From NCEH01 sp043195095 (lineage in GTDB: Bacteria; Pseudomonadota; Alphaproteobacteria; Rhizobiales; Xanthobacteraceae), in NCBI RefSeq assembly GCF_043195095.1, contig NZ_JBAFWN010000011.1: a stretch of DNA of 64,000 bases; one strand, written 5' to 3'. The notes under the pieces are model-generated. The model ran no database searches and was not told the origin of the DNA. It saw nothing but the letters and a program-made list of their open reading frames with translations. The position numbers and the translations under genes are program-made. Position 1 is the first letter of the stretch, and every line of letters begins with the position of its first letter. Shown piece by piece: positions 27,594 to 37,130 of this stretch.

Positions 27594-28076
27594 ATGGAGA
27601 TCCAGAAGGGGTTTCTGCTTGGAACGTTTGCGCTAACGCTCGGCGCGTTCTGTACACCAGCCAAAGCCGATGCCGGACAGACCGGTGTTGCTTCTTATTA
27701 TTGGCAGGGACGGGATACCGCAAGCGGCGAACGTTTCAATCCCAATGCCCTGACTGCGGCCCATCGCTCGCTCCCCTTCGGAACGAAGGTTCGCGTGACC
27801 AACCTGCGCAATGGCCGCACAGTGGTGGTCCGCATCAACGACCGTGGACCGTTCGTCCGCGGCCGCATCATCGACGTCTCGCGAGCCGCGGCGTCAGAAC
27901 TCGGATTCACCAGCCACGGCGTGACCCGCGTCTCGGTCGCCGTGCTGGGACGCGAGCAGGTGGCCGAGGCCACCCCAGATCAGGACAAGGCGCCTGCCCC
28001 GACCCCGGCCGCGCCCGCACCGATCAATCTGTTCGCGTGGCTCCAGCAGTCTCAGGCGGAAGAACCCGCAAACTGA
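27594..28076 (+). CDS. rlpA: RlpA-like septal ring lytic transglycosylase family protein
   Basis: A 160-aa exported protein. A signal peptide (residues about 1-25, ending before DAGQTG) precedes one double-psi beta-barrel domain with the RlpA signatures GVASYYWQGRDTASGERF, LPFGTKVRVTNLRNG and VVRINDRGPF. RlpA enzymes cleave naked glycan strands in peptidoglycan at the septum. No lipobox and no SPOR domain is seen, so it is a short form. The C-terminus is Pro/Ala-rich. The ATG at 27594 follows GGAGG by 8 nt; ATG 27579 is also in frame. Confidence 0.85.
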   Translation: MEIQKGFLLGTFALTLGAFCTPAKADAGQTGVASYYWQGRDTASGERFNPNALTAAHRSLPFGTKVRVTNLRNGRTVVVRINDRGPFVRGRIIDVSRAAASELGFTSHGVTRVSVAVLGREQVAEATPDQDKAPAPTPAAPAPINLFAWLQQSQAEEPAN

Positions 28077-28082
28077 GCATTC

Positions 28083-28111
28083 GGGTGCCGTTCGCCATTC
28101 GCACGGCACCC
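28083..28111 (+). terminator. Stem-loop after rlpA
   Basis: GGGTGCCGT (28083-28091) pairs perfectly with ACGGCACCC (28103-28111), 6 bp past the rlpA stop. A T-run (CTTTT) comes only 9 nt later, so it is a plausible but not ideal intrinsic terminator between convergent genes. Confidence 0.55.
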
Positions 28112-28164
28112 ACTTCCTGCTTTTGTGGGCCGTCGCCCCAAGCCACGAGACGGGGGTGTCGGGA

Positions 28165-29874
28165 TTATTCGTCCGGCCGCTCCACCGCTCCGCCCAGCAG
28201 GCGGCGGCATTCGCCCAATTCATAGAGCGTCGACTGAAGGCGATGCACGTCATCGCGCGACAGAACCGGGATCGGCGCCGGCGGCGCGCCTGTCACGCGC
28301 GGGTCGGACCGCAGATGCGGCGGCAGGTATTGTTCAGGCGGACCCGGACGGTGCGGCTCGCGCGGCACGGCGTCCGGCCGGAAGCCCTGATGATGATCCC
28401 ACCGCAACGGTTCCGGATCCTCCAACTCGAATTCCTCCACTGGCCCGGTCAAAGGCCCAAGTCGCAATTTGCCGAGGGGCTCAGCGGCGGGCGCCGCAGA
28501 GGGCCGCGGTGGCGCGTATGCCTCGGCCCGGCGCTCGTCGCGACGATCATCCGCACGCAGAGGCGGGGGGCCGAGCGGGGGATGGCGCGGCGCGGCGCCG
28601 GGATCCACCGCGAATCGGGGCTCTTCCTCACGCCATTCCCTCGGCCAGTCGTCCGGCGGCGGCGCGGTCCCACGCGCTGGGCCAGGCGGCGGGCGACGCT
28701 CGCCATCGCGCATGTCCGCACGAAAGGTCACCTCGCGGTCATCCTCGCCCGGGGGCTCGGCGCGCGGCCCCTCGGTGCGCCGTGCGCGCGCCGGGATATA
28801 GTCTTCCGGCGGTCCGGGCGCATGCTCCCTCAGGCGCCGGATGCGCGCGTCCAATGGCTCGGAAATCTGCGTGCTGTCCGGACCGAAGGCATCATCGTCG
28901 AAGAACGGCAGCAGCGGATCTTCAAGCTCGGGCACCGGCGGTGGCTCGGGTAGCCGGGAGGCCGGCCCGCGCGTCGGCCGCCGTTGCGGCACGGCGGGCC
29001 GATGGACAGCTTCGGCTTCCCGCCGGGGCTCGGGCGCAAACGAGGGTGCGGCGCGGGGCGGGGCATAGCGCTCCACCGTGTCGTCGTCCTCTTCGTCCTG
29101 GTCCTCATAAGTGGGCTCAGGCATCCGGCGGTAAAAGCTCTCGTCGTCCCGGTCGAGCCGCGGCTCAACCGGTGCCGCCGGCGCGCCGGCGCGGCGCTGC
29201 GCAGGTGCGCGTGCTGATGCGACAGGCGCAGATACCGGCCGGGCGGATGCCGGCGGCGAATCAAGGCGCGGCTCTACCGGGACTTCGTGACGGCGGGTGT
29301 GCTGGGAAAATTCGGGGAACGGCAGTTCCGCGATGACGGGCGGTTCCTCGACAGGCGGCTCGACGCGCGCCTTGCCCCGGCGTGGCAGCAGGCCGAGGAA
29401 GCCACCAAAGCCCCCCTGGGCGCCTTCGCCCTGCCCCCGTGCGCCAGACCGCCGGCGCGGTTCCGGGTCCATGTCGCTTTCGTAAGGCGCTTCGTCATAG
29501 GGGTCCGGCTGAGCCGCTTGCCGGCGCGGCGCTTCCGCGCGCGACTGGACAGGCTGCGGCAGCGGCTGGAAGCCGGCCGCCTCTTCCTCTATGGCGAGAT
29601 CCTGGACGTAGTGAATCCCCTGCTCTTTCAGGATTCGCTGCACGCCTTTGATGGTATAGCCTTCGCCATAAAGCAGATGGCGCACGCCCCGCAGCAGATC
29701 CACGTCCTCTGGCCGATAGAACCTGCGGCCCCCGGCCCGCTTGATGGGCCTGATCTGCGTGAAGCGGGTTTCCCAGAAGCGCAGGACGTGCTGGGGGAGC
29801 TCGAGATCCTCGGCCACCTCGCTGATGGTGCGAAAGGCGTCCGGTGATTTGTCCGTTTGCCTCGCTCCGGACAC
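28165..29874 (-). CDS. MerR-family regulator with a very long disordered C-terminal region
   Basis: A 569-aa protein. Residues about 12-85 are a MerR-type winged helix (FRTISEVAEDLELPQHVLRFWETRF, FYRPEDVDLLRGV). The next 440 residues are Pro/Arg/Glu/Asp-rich low-complexity sequence with repeated VEPRLD, and the last 35 residues (LSRDDVHRLQSTLYELGECRRLL) look like a conserved helical end. The alphaproteobacterial homologues downstream of ihfA are mostly about 180-200 aa, so the middle is an unusual expansion. GTG start with GGAGG before it. Position after fabH-ihfA is conserved; the target genes are unknown. Confidence 0.85.
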   Translation of the reverse strand: MSGARQTDKSPDAFRTISEVAEDLELPQHVLRFWETRFTQIRPIKRAGGRRFYRPEDVDLLRGVRHLLYGEGYTIKGVQRILKEQGIHYVQDLAIEEEAAGFQPLPQPVQSRAEAPRRQAAQPDPYDEAPYESDMDPEPRRRSGARGQGEGAQGGFGGFLGLLPRRGKARVEPPVEEPPVIAELPFPEFSQHTRRHEVPVEPRLDSPPASARPVSAPVASARAPAQRRAGAPAAPVEPRLDRDDESFYRRMPEPTYEDQDEEDDDTVERYAPPRAAPSFAPEPRREAEAVHRPAVPQRRPTRGPASRLPEPPPVPELEDPLLPFFDDDAFGPDSTQISEPLDARIRRLREHAPGPPEDYIPARARRTEGPRAEPPGEDDREVTFRADMRDGERRPPPGPARGTAPPPDDWPREWREEEPRFAVDPGAAPRHPPLGPPPLRADDRRDERRAEAYAPPRPSAAPAAEPLGKLRLGPLTGPVEEFELEDPEPLRWDHHQGFRPDAVPREPHRPGPPEQYLPPHLRSDPRVTGAPPAPIPVLSRDDVHRLQSTLYELGECRRLLGGAVERPDE

Positions 29875-29921
29875 GTGCGCTCGCCTCCATGCACTGCGGG
29901 CATTCCGCCCGCACCAGCGGA

Positions 29922-30239
29922 TCAGTCGCGATCCAGGCCGTTTTCTGTGCGCCCGTTTATGCGATTCTTCAAGATGCTGGACGGCTTGAAGACCATGACG
30001 CGGCGAGGCTCGATGGGCACCTCTTCGCCGGTCTTCGGGTTACGGCCGATGCGCTGCCCTTTCGAGCGCACCACGAAAGAACCGAAAGAGGAAAGCTTCA
30101 CCGTCTCGCCTTTGGCGAGGCAGTCGGCGATTTCGCTCAGCACGAGCTCAACAAGCGCTGCGGATTCCGTTCGCGACAAGCCTACCTGTTGGTAGACCGC
30201 CTCGCAGAGATCGGCACGCGTTATGGTCTTACCAGCCAT
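29922..30239 (-). CDS. ihfA: Integration host factor subunit alpha
   Basis: A 105-aa HU/IHF family protein beginning MAGKTITRADLCEAVY, with the DNA-intercalating Pro arm (GRNPKTGEEVPIEPRRVMVF). It pairs with IHF beta (not in this window) to bend DNA at WATCAA-N4-TTR sites such as the one before hupS. ATG 30239 follows GGGGAG. It lies between fabH and the MerR gene, the usual alphaproteobacterial order. Confidence 0.95.
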   Translation of the reverse strand: MAGKTITRADLCEAVYQQVGLSRTESAALVELVLSEIADCLAKGETVKLSSFGSFVVRSKGQRIGRNPKTGEEVPIEPRRVMVFKPSSILKNRINGRTENGLDRD

Positions 30240-30325
30240 ATGTCTCCCCGGCCCCAACAGAGAGGGTCAGCCGTCGTGACCCTATCCACTCAGGGCGAGG
30301 CTGGTCAACGTCATTAATGATTTAC

Positions 30326-31296
<971 letters not shown>

Positions 31297-31300
<4 letters not shown>

Positions 31301-32370
31301 GATTGACCTTCCGCTTCTGCCGGTAGCGTCGCGGCCGTCGCATCGGACGAAGGCACGCGTGCGAGGAGACTGGTTTTGATGCGCGACAGCAATTGATGCC
31401 GCACCATGTCGTAGCCAAGATCCACGGCCGCGGCGAAGCCCTCCGCATCCGCGCCGCCGTGGCTTTTGATCACAACGCCATTGAGGCCGAGAAAGACTCC
31501 GCCGTTCGAGCGCCGCGGATCCATTTTTTCCCGCAGGACGCGAAACGCGTCGCGTGCCAGCAAATAGCCGAGCTTGGTGCGCCAGGTCCGCCCCATGGCG
31601 GAGCGCAGATAGCTCGCCAGCTGCTTGGCGGTGCCTTCGGCGGTCTTCAGCGCGATGTTGCCGGAAAATCCTTCCGTCACAACCACATCCACCGTTCCCG
31701 CGCCGATATCATTGCCTTCCACGAAGCCGTGATAGAGCAGGTCGGTGGCGGTGTCCTCGCGCAGCAGACGGCCGGCTTCCTTGACTTCCTCGACGCCCTT
31801 GATTTCTTCCACGCCCACGTTCAGCAGGCCGATTGTGGGGCGCTCGATGGCTAGCACGGACCGCGCCATGGCGGATCCCATGATCGCCATTTCGACGAGG
31901 CTTTGCGCGGTGGCGCCGATCGAGGCGCCGACATCAAGCACGATGCTTTCGCCGCGCAGGGTCGGCCAGATGGCGGCGATCGCCGGCCGGCCGATGCCCG
32001 GCATGGTGCGCAGGTTAAACTTGGCCATAGCCATGAGCGCGCCGGTATTGCCGGCGGAGACGGCCGCATCGGCGTCCTGCGTCTTCACCGCGTCGATCGC
32101 GCGCCACATGGAGGATTTGTATCGGCCGTTGCGCAGCGCCTGGCTGGGCTTGTCGTCCATGCCGACGACAATCTCGGTATGGACCACCCGCGAAGCGGCC
32201 GCGAGGCGCGGATGCTCGGTGAGCACGGCGCGCACGCGCTCTTCATTCCCGAACAGGATGAAGTGAAGGTCCGGGTGCCGCTCAAGCGCGATCGCGGCAC
32301 CGGCGAGAACGGTGTCTGGGCCATGGTCTCCGCCCATGGCGTCAACGGCGATGCGAACGGGCACGGTCAT
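31297..32370 (-). CDS. plsX: Phosphate acyltransferase PlsX
   Basis: A 357-aa enzyme that converts acyl-ACP to acyl-phosphate for phospholipid synthesis. The N-terminal VRIAVDAMGGDHGP and later NTGALMA, DVGAS and TEGFSGNI motifs are the PlsX signatures. The C-terminal 35 residues are a variable extension rich in Ala and Ser. I start at ATG 32370 because the upstream frame lacks conservation; its ribosome site is weak. Followed by fabH in an overlapping pair. Confidence 0.95.
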
Positions 32371-32470
32371 CGAGGCAAACGTTCCAGTTTGTTCCGCGGA
32401 CGAGGCACCCGCTTCAGAGCGGCCGGACAATAACCACTCGGGCGCACACCGCAATATTTGACGCAGGCAA

Positions 32471-32986
32471 TCAAGATTTGTCCTTCAGACGGGCGAGTTC
32501 GGCAAAGGGCGAGAGCGCTTCCGGCGCCTCCGCGACGGTTTCGAATGTCTCACCCGGCATGCGCGGGTAAGGATCCAGAGCGAGCGAAAGGAATTCCGTT
32601 ACGAGATGTCCCAGGTCCATGCCGCCGTCGACGATGGCGTCGGGCTGATCCAATTCGGCTTCCGGGTCATCGGCATCGACCGCGCGCGCCGCGATGGCTT
32701 CCTCGGGCGCGAAATGGACGTCGATCTCCTCGTCGAGATCGGTGTCGAACGGCTCCAGGGAGACCACGGAAACCTGGCGCACCTGCGCTTTCATGCGTCC
32801 GGCCACATGGGCGCCCGCACCCTCCTGGATGACGCGCAGGTCCGCGGTCAGGCTGTGGACGGCGGGAATGTCCAGGAACCGCGCCAGCGCCGCCCTCTGG
32901 GCCTCGTCGGGCACGAGGGTCACGGCGAGCCCATGGGCCGGCACGTCGTCCAGGGATACGCGATGGATGTAAGGCAGATCAGTCAT
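32471..32986 (-). CDS. DUF177 (YceD-like) protein
   Basis: A 171-aa acidic protein of the DUF177/YceD family, which lies upstream of plsX (often with rpmF) in many bacteria and is linked in other organisms to 23S rRNA accumulation. The conserved C-terminal acidic FLSLALDPYPRMPG segment is present. Start ATG 32986 overlaps the end of the ubiquinol-cytochrome c chaperone gene by 8 bp. No rpmF gene is adjacent here. Confidence 0.85.
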   Translation of the reverse strand: MTDLPYIHRVSLDDVPAHGLAVTLVPDEAQRAALARFLDIPAVHSLTADLRVIQEGAGAHVAGRMKAQVRQVSVVSLEPFDTDLDEEIDVHFAPEEAIAARAVDADDPEAELDQPDAIVDGGMDLGHLVTEFLSLALDPYPRMPGETFETVAEAPEALSPFAELARLKDKS

Positions 32987-33539
32987 GAACGGCACCCTCG
33001 CCTGCATTCGGGGCGGGAAAATGGACCTCGCCGCGCGCGAACACCTCGGCCGGTGTCGCGGCCAGCACCGCGACGGCCTGTCGCACATAGGTGGCGAGCG
33101 CCTTGCCCGGCGTACCGAGCGCGGCCGGCTCGACTTCATACACATTCCGGGCTACCGCCTCATCCAGCGCACCGGGCGCGGCGTCGGCCTGCAAGGCGGC
33201 ATCGAACACGCCGGCGCGGCCGTAGAAGGCCTGGCCGATCTTCTTCATCCGCTTGGGCACGGAAAGATCGCCGACCCCCATCTCACGCAAGGTGCGGTCC
33301 ATGTCGTCGAGAAACGCGTCGAACACCATTTGCGACATGTCCCGGCTGGCCTCGTCCCCGCTCTTGAGGCGATGGCAAACCAGAAATGTATGCAGCAACA
33401 CCAATTCGAACCGCCCCTCTATGGTATCGGGCACGGCAAAGTCGGTATAGAAGGCGGGCTGCCGCGCCTGCGCCACGATCACGCCATAGAGGCGCTGGAT
33501 GGTCGCTCGGCGCTCGGGTCGACGAAACAGATTCAGCAT
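32979..33539 (-). CDS. Ubiquinol-cytochrome c chaperone family protein
   Basis: A 186-aa CBP3/UQCC1-type protein. The family signature runs through YGVIVAQARQPAFYTDFAVPDTIEGRFELVLLHTFLVCHRL and the region VGDLSVPKRMKKIGQAFYGR. In mitochondria the homologue helps assemble cytochrome b of the bc1 complex; the same role is inferred. ATG 33539 is chosen; an in-frame extension to 33770 is Pro/Arg-rich, without family similarity, and overlaps bamE on the other strand. Conserved neighbour of bamE and DUF177. Confidence 0.9.
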   Translation of the reverse strand: MLNLFRRPERRATIQRLYGVIVAQARQPAFYTDFAVPDTIEGRFELVLLHTFLVCHRLKSGDEASRDMSQMVFDAFLDDMDRTLREMGVGDLSVPKRMKKIGQAFYGRAGVFDAALQADAAPGALDEAVARNVYEVEPAALGTPGKALATYVRQAVAVLAATPAEVFARGEVHFPAPNAGEGAVHD

Positions 33540-33697
33540 CACTTTTTGCGGGTCTGTGCGTCGCTCGTTGGCAAGACGCGGATGAGCATGGGGCGTAGCG
33601 CGCTGGAGGCGTCGTGGCAAGGGCAGTGGCATCTGCAGGGGCATCGCACAGGGATCAGGCGGCATGTGCCGCACGGGCTGAAATTGAGGGAATCGGC

Positions 33698-34207
33698 GTG
33701 GCGTCATCGCAAGTGAGAAGTTCCGTTTCGCGCAGCTACGCCCGCAGGCCGGTCTGTGCAGCGCTCGCACTGGTGGCGATCGCCGGCACCTTGTCCGGCT
33801 GTTCGAATTTTGTCGGCGGGACGGGAACGTCGATCAGCGGCGTGGTGCGTACCTACCAGCGCGGCTATGTTCTGAGCGAGGGCGCCCTGGAACAGGTGCC
33901 GGTGGGCTCGAGCCAGGAGCAGGTTCTGTTGGTGCTCGGCACGCCCTCCACCGTATCCACCGTGAACGGCGACGTCTTCTATTACATCTCCCAGGTGGAA
34001 AAGCGGGTTGCCTTCCTGAAGCCGGAGATCACCGAGCAGAAGGTGCTGGCGATCTATTTCGATAAGAATCGCCGCGTCACCCGCATCGCGAATTACGGCT
34101 TGCAGGACGGCAAGGTGTTCGATTTCGTCTCGCAGAAGACCCCGACCAGCGGCGAAGAGCTGAGCGTGATCAAGCAATTGCTGAGCGCGACGAACTTCTC
34201 GCTGTAA
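33698..34207 (+). CDS. bamE: Outer membrane assembly lipoprotein BamE
   Basis: A 169-aa lipoprotein of the BamE/SmpA family, part of the Bam complex that inserts beta-barrel proteins. The signal peptide ends in the lipobox LSGC. The mature part contains the family block GYVLSEGALEQVPVGSSQEQVLLVLGTPS. The GTG at 33698 has GAGGGA upstream; a longer frame exists but is antisense to the chaperone gene. Divergent from that gene, the common alphaproteobacterial arrangement. Confidence 0.92.
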   Translation: MASSQVRSSVSRSYARRPVCAALALVAIAGTLSGCSNFVGGTGTSISGVVRTYQRGYVLSEGALEQVPVGSSQEQVLLVLGTPSTVSTVNGDVFYYISQVEKRVAFLKPEITEQKVLAIYFDKNRRVTRIANYGLQDGKVFDFVSQKTPTSGEELSVIKQLLSATNFSL

Positions 34208-34218
34208 TTTAATCGTCA

Positions 34219-34246
34219 CAGGCTCAGGGCCATGTCCCTGAGCCTG
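34219..34246. terminator. Hairpin between bamE and tpiA
   Basis: CAGGCTCAGGG (34219-34229) and CCCTGAGCCTG (34236-34246) form a perfect 11-bp stem with a 6-nt loop, 12 bp after bamE and before the convergent tpiA stop. No long T-run; likely a shared transcription end. Confidence 0.6.
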
Positions 34247-34298
34247 CTCTTAAAGCCGTGCGTCGGGCTTCCGCGCCAGGGAACGGCGCGGCGCCGCC

Positions 34299-35057
34299 TT
34301 AAAGATAGGCGCGGGCGATCGCCAGGAAATCGGCGGCTTTCAGGCTCGCCCCGCCCACCAGGGCGCCGTCCACATTCGCGGCGTGGAGCAAAACAGCAGC
34401 ATTCTCCGGCTTCACCGAGCCGCCGTACAGGATGCGCACCTTTTCAGCTTCCGCGCCGAACCGCTCGCGCAGCACGCTGCGAATCTCCGTATGCACCTCC
34501 TCGACCTCCTCGACGGTCGGAACCCTGCCCGATCCGATCGCCCAGACCGGCTCATAGGCGATCACGAGCCGGTCGGCCGCAGCCTCTTCCGGCACCGAGG
34601 CGCGCACCTGCCGCGCGACAACGTGCAGGCACGCGCCCGCGTCGCGTTCCGCCTGCGTCTCGCCGACGCAGACCACCGGAATAAGCCCCGCCCGCAGCGC
34701 GGCGGCGCCCTTGGCGCGGACCATGTCGTCGCTTTCCGCGTGGTCCGTGCGCCGCTCGCTGTGGCCGACGATAACGAAGGTGCCGCCCGCATCGGCGATC
34801 ATTTCGGCGGAGATATCCCCCGTATGGGCGCCGCAGGGCTTGGCATGGCAATCCTGCCCGCCGATCGCGATGGCCGCGCCGGCGATCTCGCCGGCCAATC
34901 CGGCGATCAAGGTGGCCGGCGGGCAGATCAGAAGGTCGACGTGGGCCTGCAGGGCAGCGTCATAGCCATCGACCATGGCGAGCAATTCCGCCCCCGAGTG
35001 CCGCAGCCCGTTCATTTTCCAGTTTCCGGCAACGAGCGGGCGGCGGGCAACGGGCAT
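34299..35057 (-). CDS. tpiA: Triose-phosphate isomerase
   Basis: A 252-aa glycolytic enzyme interconverting dihydroxyacetone phosphate and glyceraldehyde 3-phosphate. Key residues are in NWKMNG (Lys), VGHSERRTD (His95) and AYEPVWAIGSG (Glu167), plus the phosphate loop GGSVKPEN. GGAGG precedes ATG 35057; a longer frame to 35213 is Arg-rich and not part of the fold. Divergent from ppiD across 169 bp. Confidence 0.97.
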   Translation of the reverse strand: MPVARRPLVAGNWKMNGLRHSGAELLAMVDGYDAALQAHVDLLICPPATLIAGLAGEIAGAAIAIGGQDCHAKPCGAHTGDISAEMIADAGGTFVIVGHSERRTDHAESDDMVRAKGAAALRAGLIPVVCVGETQAERDAGACLHVVARQVRASVPEEAAADRLVIAYEPVWAIGSGRVPTVEEVEEVHTEIRSVLRERFGAEAEKVRILYGGSVKPENAAVLLHAANVDGALVGGASLKAADFLAIARAYL

Positions 35058-35226
35058 GAAATCCTCCAGGACAGACACGGATGGACAGGGAAGTTTCCGA
35101 CCGGTTATCAGAGGGCGCGCAACACGGCAAACAGCACCGCCTGCGCCGTTGCGGCGCGGGGTGCCCCTCCCTATGATGCGCGCCTTCTGCGTCGGGGCCG
35201 CGCCCCTCCTCAAACCAGACTGAGCA

Positions 35227-37122
35227 ATGGTACTTCAGACTCTCCGTAAAGGCGCCTCCGGCTTCATCGCCAAGGCTTTCCTTCTTCTGCTCACCGTCAG
35301 CTTTCTCGTTTGGGGCATCGCAGACGTGTTTCGGGGCCAAAGCGCCCGCGCTGTCGCGAAAGTCGGGGACACCGAGATTTCGGCCGACGCGTTCCGTCAG
35401 CAGTATCTGGACCAGGTGCAGCAGATCGGCCGTCGCACCGGGCGCCCGTTCACGCCCGAGCAGGCGCGCGCGTTCGGCCTCGACCGGCAGATCCTGAACC
35501 AGATGGTGGCCGAAGCCACACTCGACGACACCGCCAAGGCGCTCGGCCTTGCGATTTCCGATGAGGAGGTCGCGCGCGCGGTGCGCGCCAATCCGGCCCT
35601 GCGCCGGCCCGGTGCGACCGAGTTCGATCCCGCCTATTTCCAGCAGCTCCTGCGCGCCAACAATCTCACCGAGCCGCGGTTCCTCGCGGCCGAGAAGCAG
35701 CGCATGCTGCGCCAGCAGATTGCTTCCGCGCTCGGCGGCGACCTTGCCCCCCCGGCGGTGCTTCTGGATGCGGCGCATCGCTATGAGAGCGAGCAGCGCG
35801 CGGTGGCTTATATGTCGGTCGGCCCGACTGCCGCCGGGCCCGTGCCGACGCCGATCGACGAGCAACTCCAGGCGTTCTTCAACGCCCACAAGATCACCTT
35901 CCGGGCGCCCGAGTATCGCAAGATCACGGCCCTCGCCCTCACCCCTGCGGCCCTTGCGCCCTGGGTGCAGGTGGCGGACGCGGACGTGAAGGCGGCCTAT
36001 GACCGCAATACCGGCCGGTTCGGCTCACCTGAGCGACGCGAGGTCCAGCAGATCGTGTTCTCCAATGCGGACGAGGCACAACAGGCGGCGGACAAGATCA
36101 AGGCCGGAGAAACCTTCGACCAGATTGCCGCTGCGCGCGGCCTCAGCCCGAAGGATATCGACCTCGGCACCGTCGTGCGCTCCGACCTTATCGACCCGAA
36201 GATCGCGGAGGCCGCCTTCTCCCTGCCGCTCGATGGGACCAGCGCACCTATTCCCGGCGCGTTCGGTTCGGCCTTGGTGCATGTCACCAAGATCGAACCC
36301 GCCAAGGTGCAGCCGTTCGAGCAGGTGCAAGACGTGCTGCGCAAGGAACTCGCCCTGGATCGTGCGCGGCGCGAACTGCTCGACAAGCATGATTCCATCG
36401 AGGATGAGCGCGGCTCTGGAGCGACCCTCGCCGAAATCGCGCAGAAGCTGGGACTCCAGACGGAGACCATTGATGCGGTGGACCGATCCGGCCGCGATCC
36501 CTCGGGAGCGGAGATCCGCGATCTTCCCGGCGCCGCCGACGTGGTGGCGGGCGCCTTCGCTTCCCGGCCCGGCGTCGAGACCGAGCCGGTGCAGCTGCCG
36601 CAGAACGGCGGTTATGTCTGGTACGACCTCAACGAAGTGACGCCCGCCCGCGAACGCCCGTTCGACGAAGTGCGCGACCAGGTGCTCGCCCGCTGGACCG
36701 AGGATGAAACCGTCAAGGCGGTGGACGCCAAGGCGAAGCAATTGCTGGCGGAGCTTCAGGGCGGCCAGCCACTGGTGCAGGTCGCCACCGGTGCCGGTCT
36801 TGAAGTAAAAACCGCACAGAATCTGCAAAGAGGCCGTGCCGCCTCGGATTTCTCCCCCGACGCGGTGGCCAAGATCTTCGACGTGCCGCTGAACGGCTAT
36901 GGTCTCGCGTCGGGCACAGTGCCCGCCGAGCGCATCGTGTTCCAGGTGACCGGCATCACGGTGCCGGAGGTGACGCCGGCCGAACAGCAGGCCGCGACGC
37001 GCATCGGCCAGCAGATCGAAACCGACCTGCTGCTGCAATATCTCGCCCAGTTGCGCAGCCAGATTGGCGTCTCGGTCAACGAACGCCTGCTTCAGCAGGC
37101 GATCGGCGGCGGCACGAATTGA
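35227..37122 (+). CDS. PpiD-like peptidylprolyl isomerase / periplasmic chaperone
   Basis: A 631-aa membrane-anchored protein. One N-terminal transmembrane helix (about 14-32, KAFLLLLTVSFLVWGIADVF) precedes a SurA-like N-domain (about 35-180), a parvulin-type rotamase domain (about 265-360, with EVQQIVFSNADEAQQAADKI) and a C-terminal region. PpiD helps fold periplasmic and outer membrane proteins leaving the Sec translocon. Directly followed by trpE, its stop lying just before the trpE start; this ppiD-trpE linkage is common in Hyphomicrobiales. Confidence 0.9.
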   Translation: MVLQTLRKGASGFIAKAFLLLLTVSFLVWGIADVFRGQSARAVAKVGDTEISADAFRQQYLDQVQQIGRRTGRPFTPEQARAFGLDRQILNQMVAEATLDDTAKALGLAISDEEVARAVRANPALRRPGATEFDPAYFQQLLRANNLTEPRFLAAEKQRMLRQQIASALGGDLAPPAVLLDAAHRYESEQRAVAYMSVGPTAAGPVPTPIDEQLQAFFNAHKITFRAPEYRKITALALTPAALAPWVQVADADVKAAYDRNTGRFGSPERREVQQIVFSNADEAQQAADKIKAGETFDQIAAARGLSPKDIDLGTVVRSDLIDPKIAEAAFSLPLDGTSAPIPGAFGSALVHVTKIEPAKVQPFEQVQDVLRKELALDRARRELLDKHDSIEDERGSGATLAEIAQKLGLQTETIDAVDRSGRDPSGAEIRDLPGAADVVAGAFASRPGVETEPVQLPQNGGYVWYDLNEVTPARERPFDEVRDQVLARWTEDETVKAVDAKAKQLLAELQGGQPLVQVATGAGLEVKTAQNLQRGRAASDFSPDAVAKIFDVPLNGYGLASGTVPAERIVFQVTGITVPEVTPAEQQAATRIGQQIETDLLLQYLAQLRSQIGVSVNERLLQQAIGGGTN

Positions 37123-37130
37123 TCGCGACC

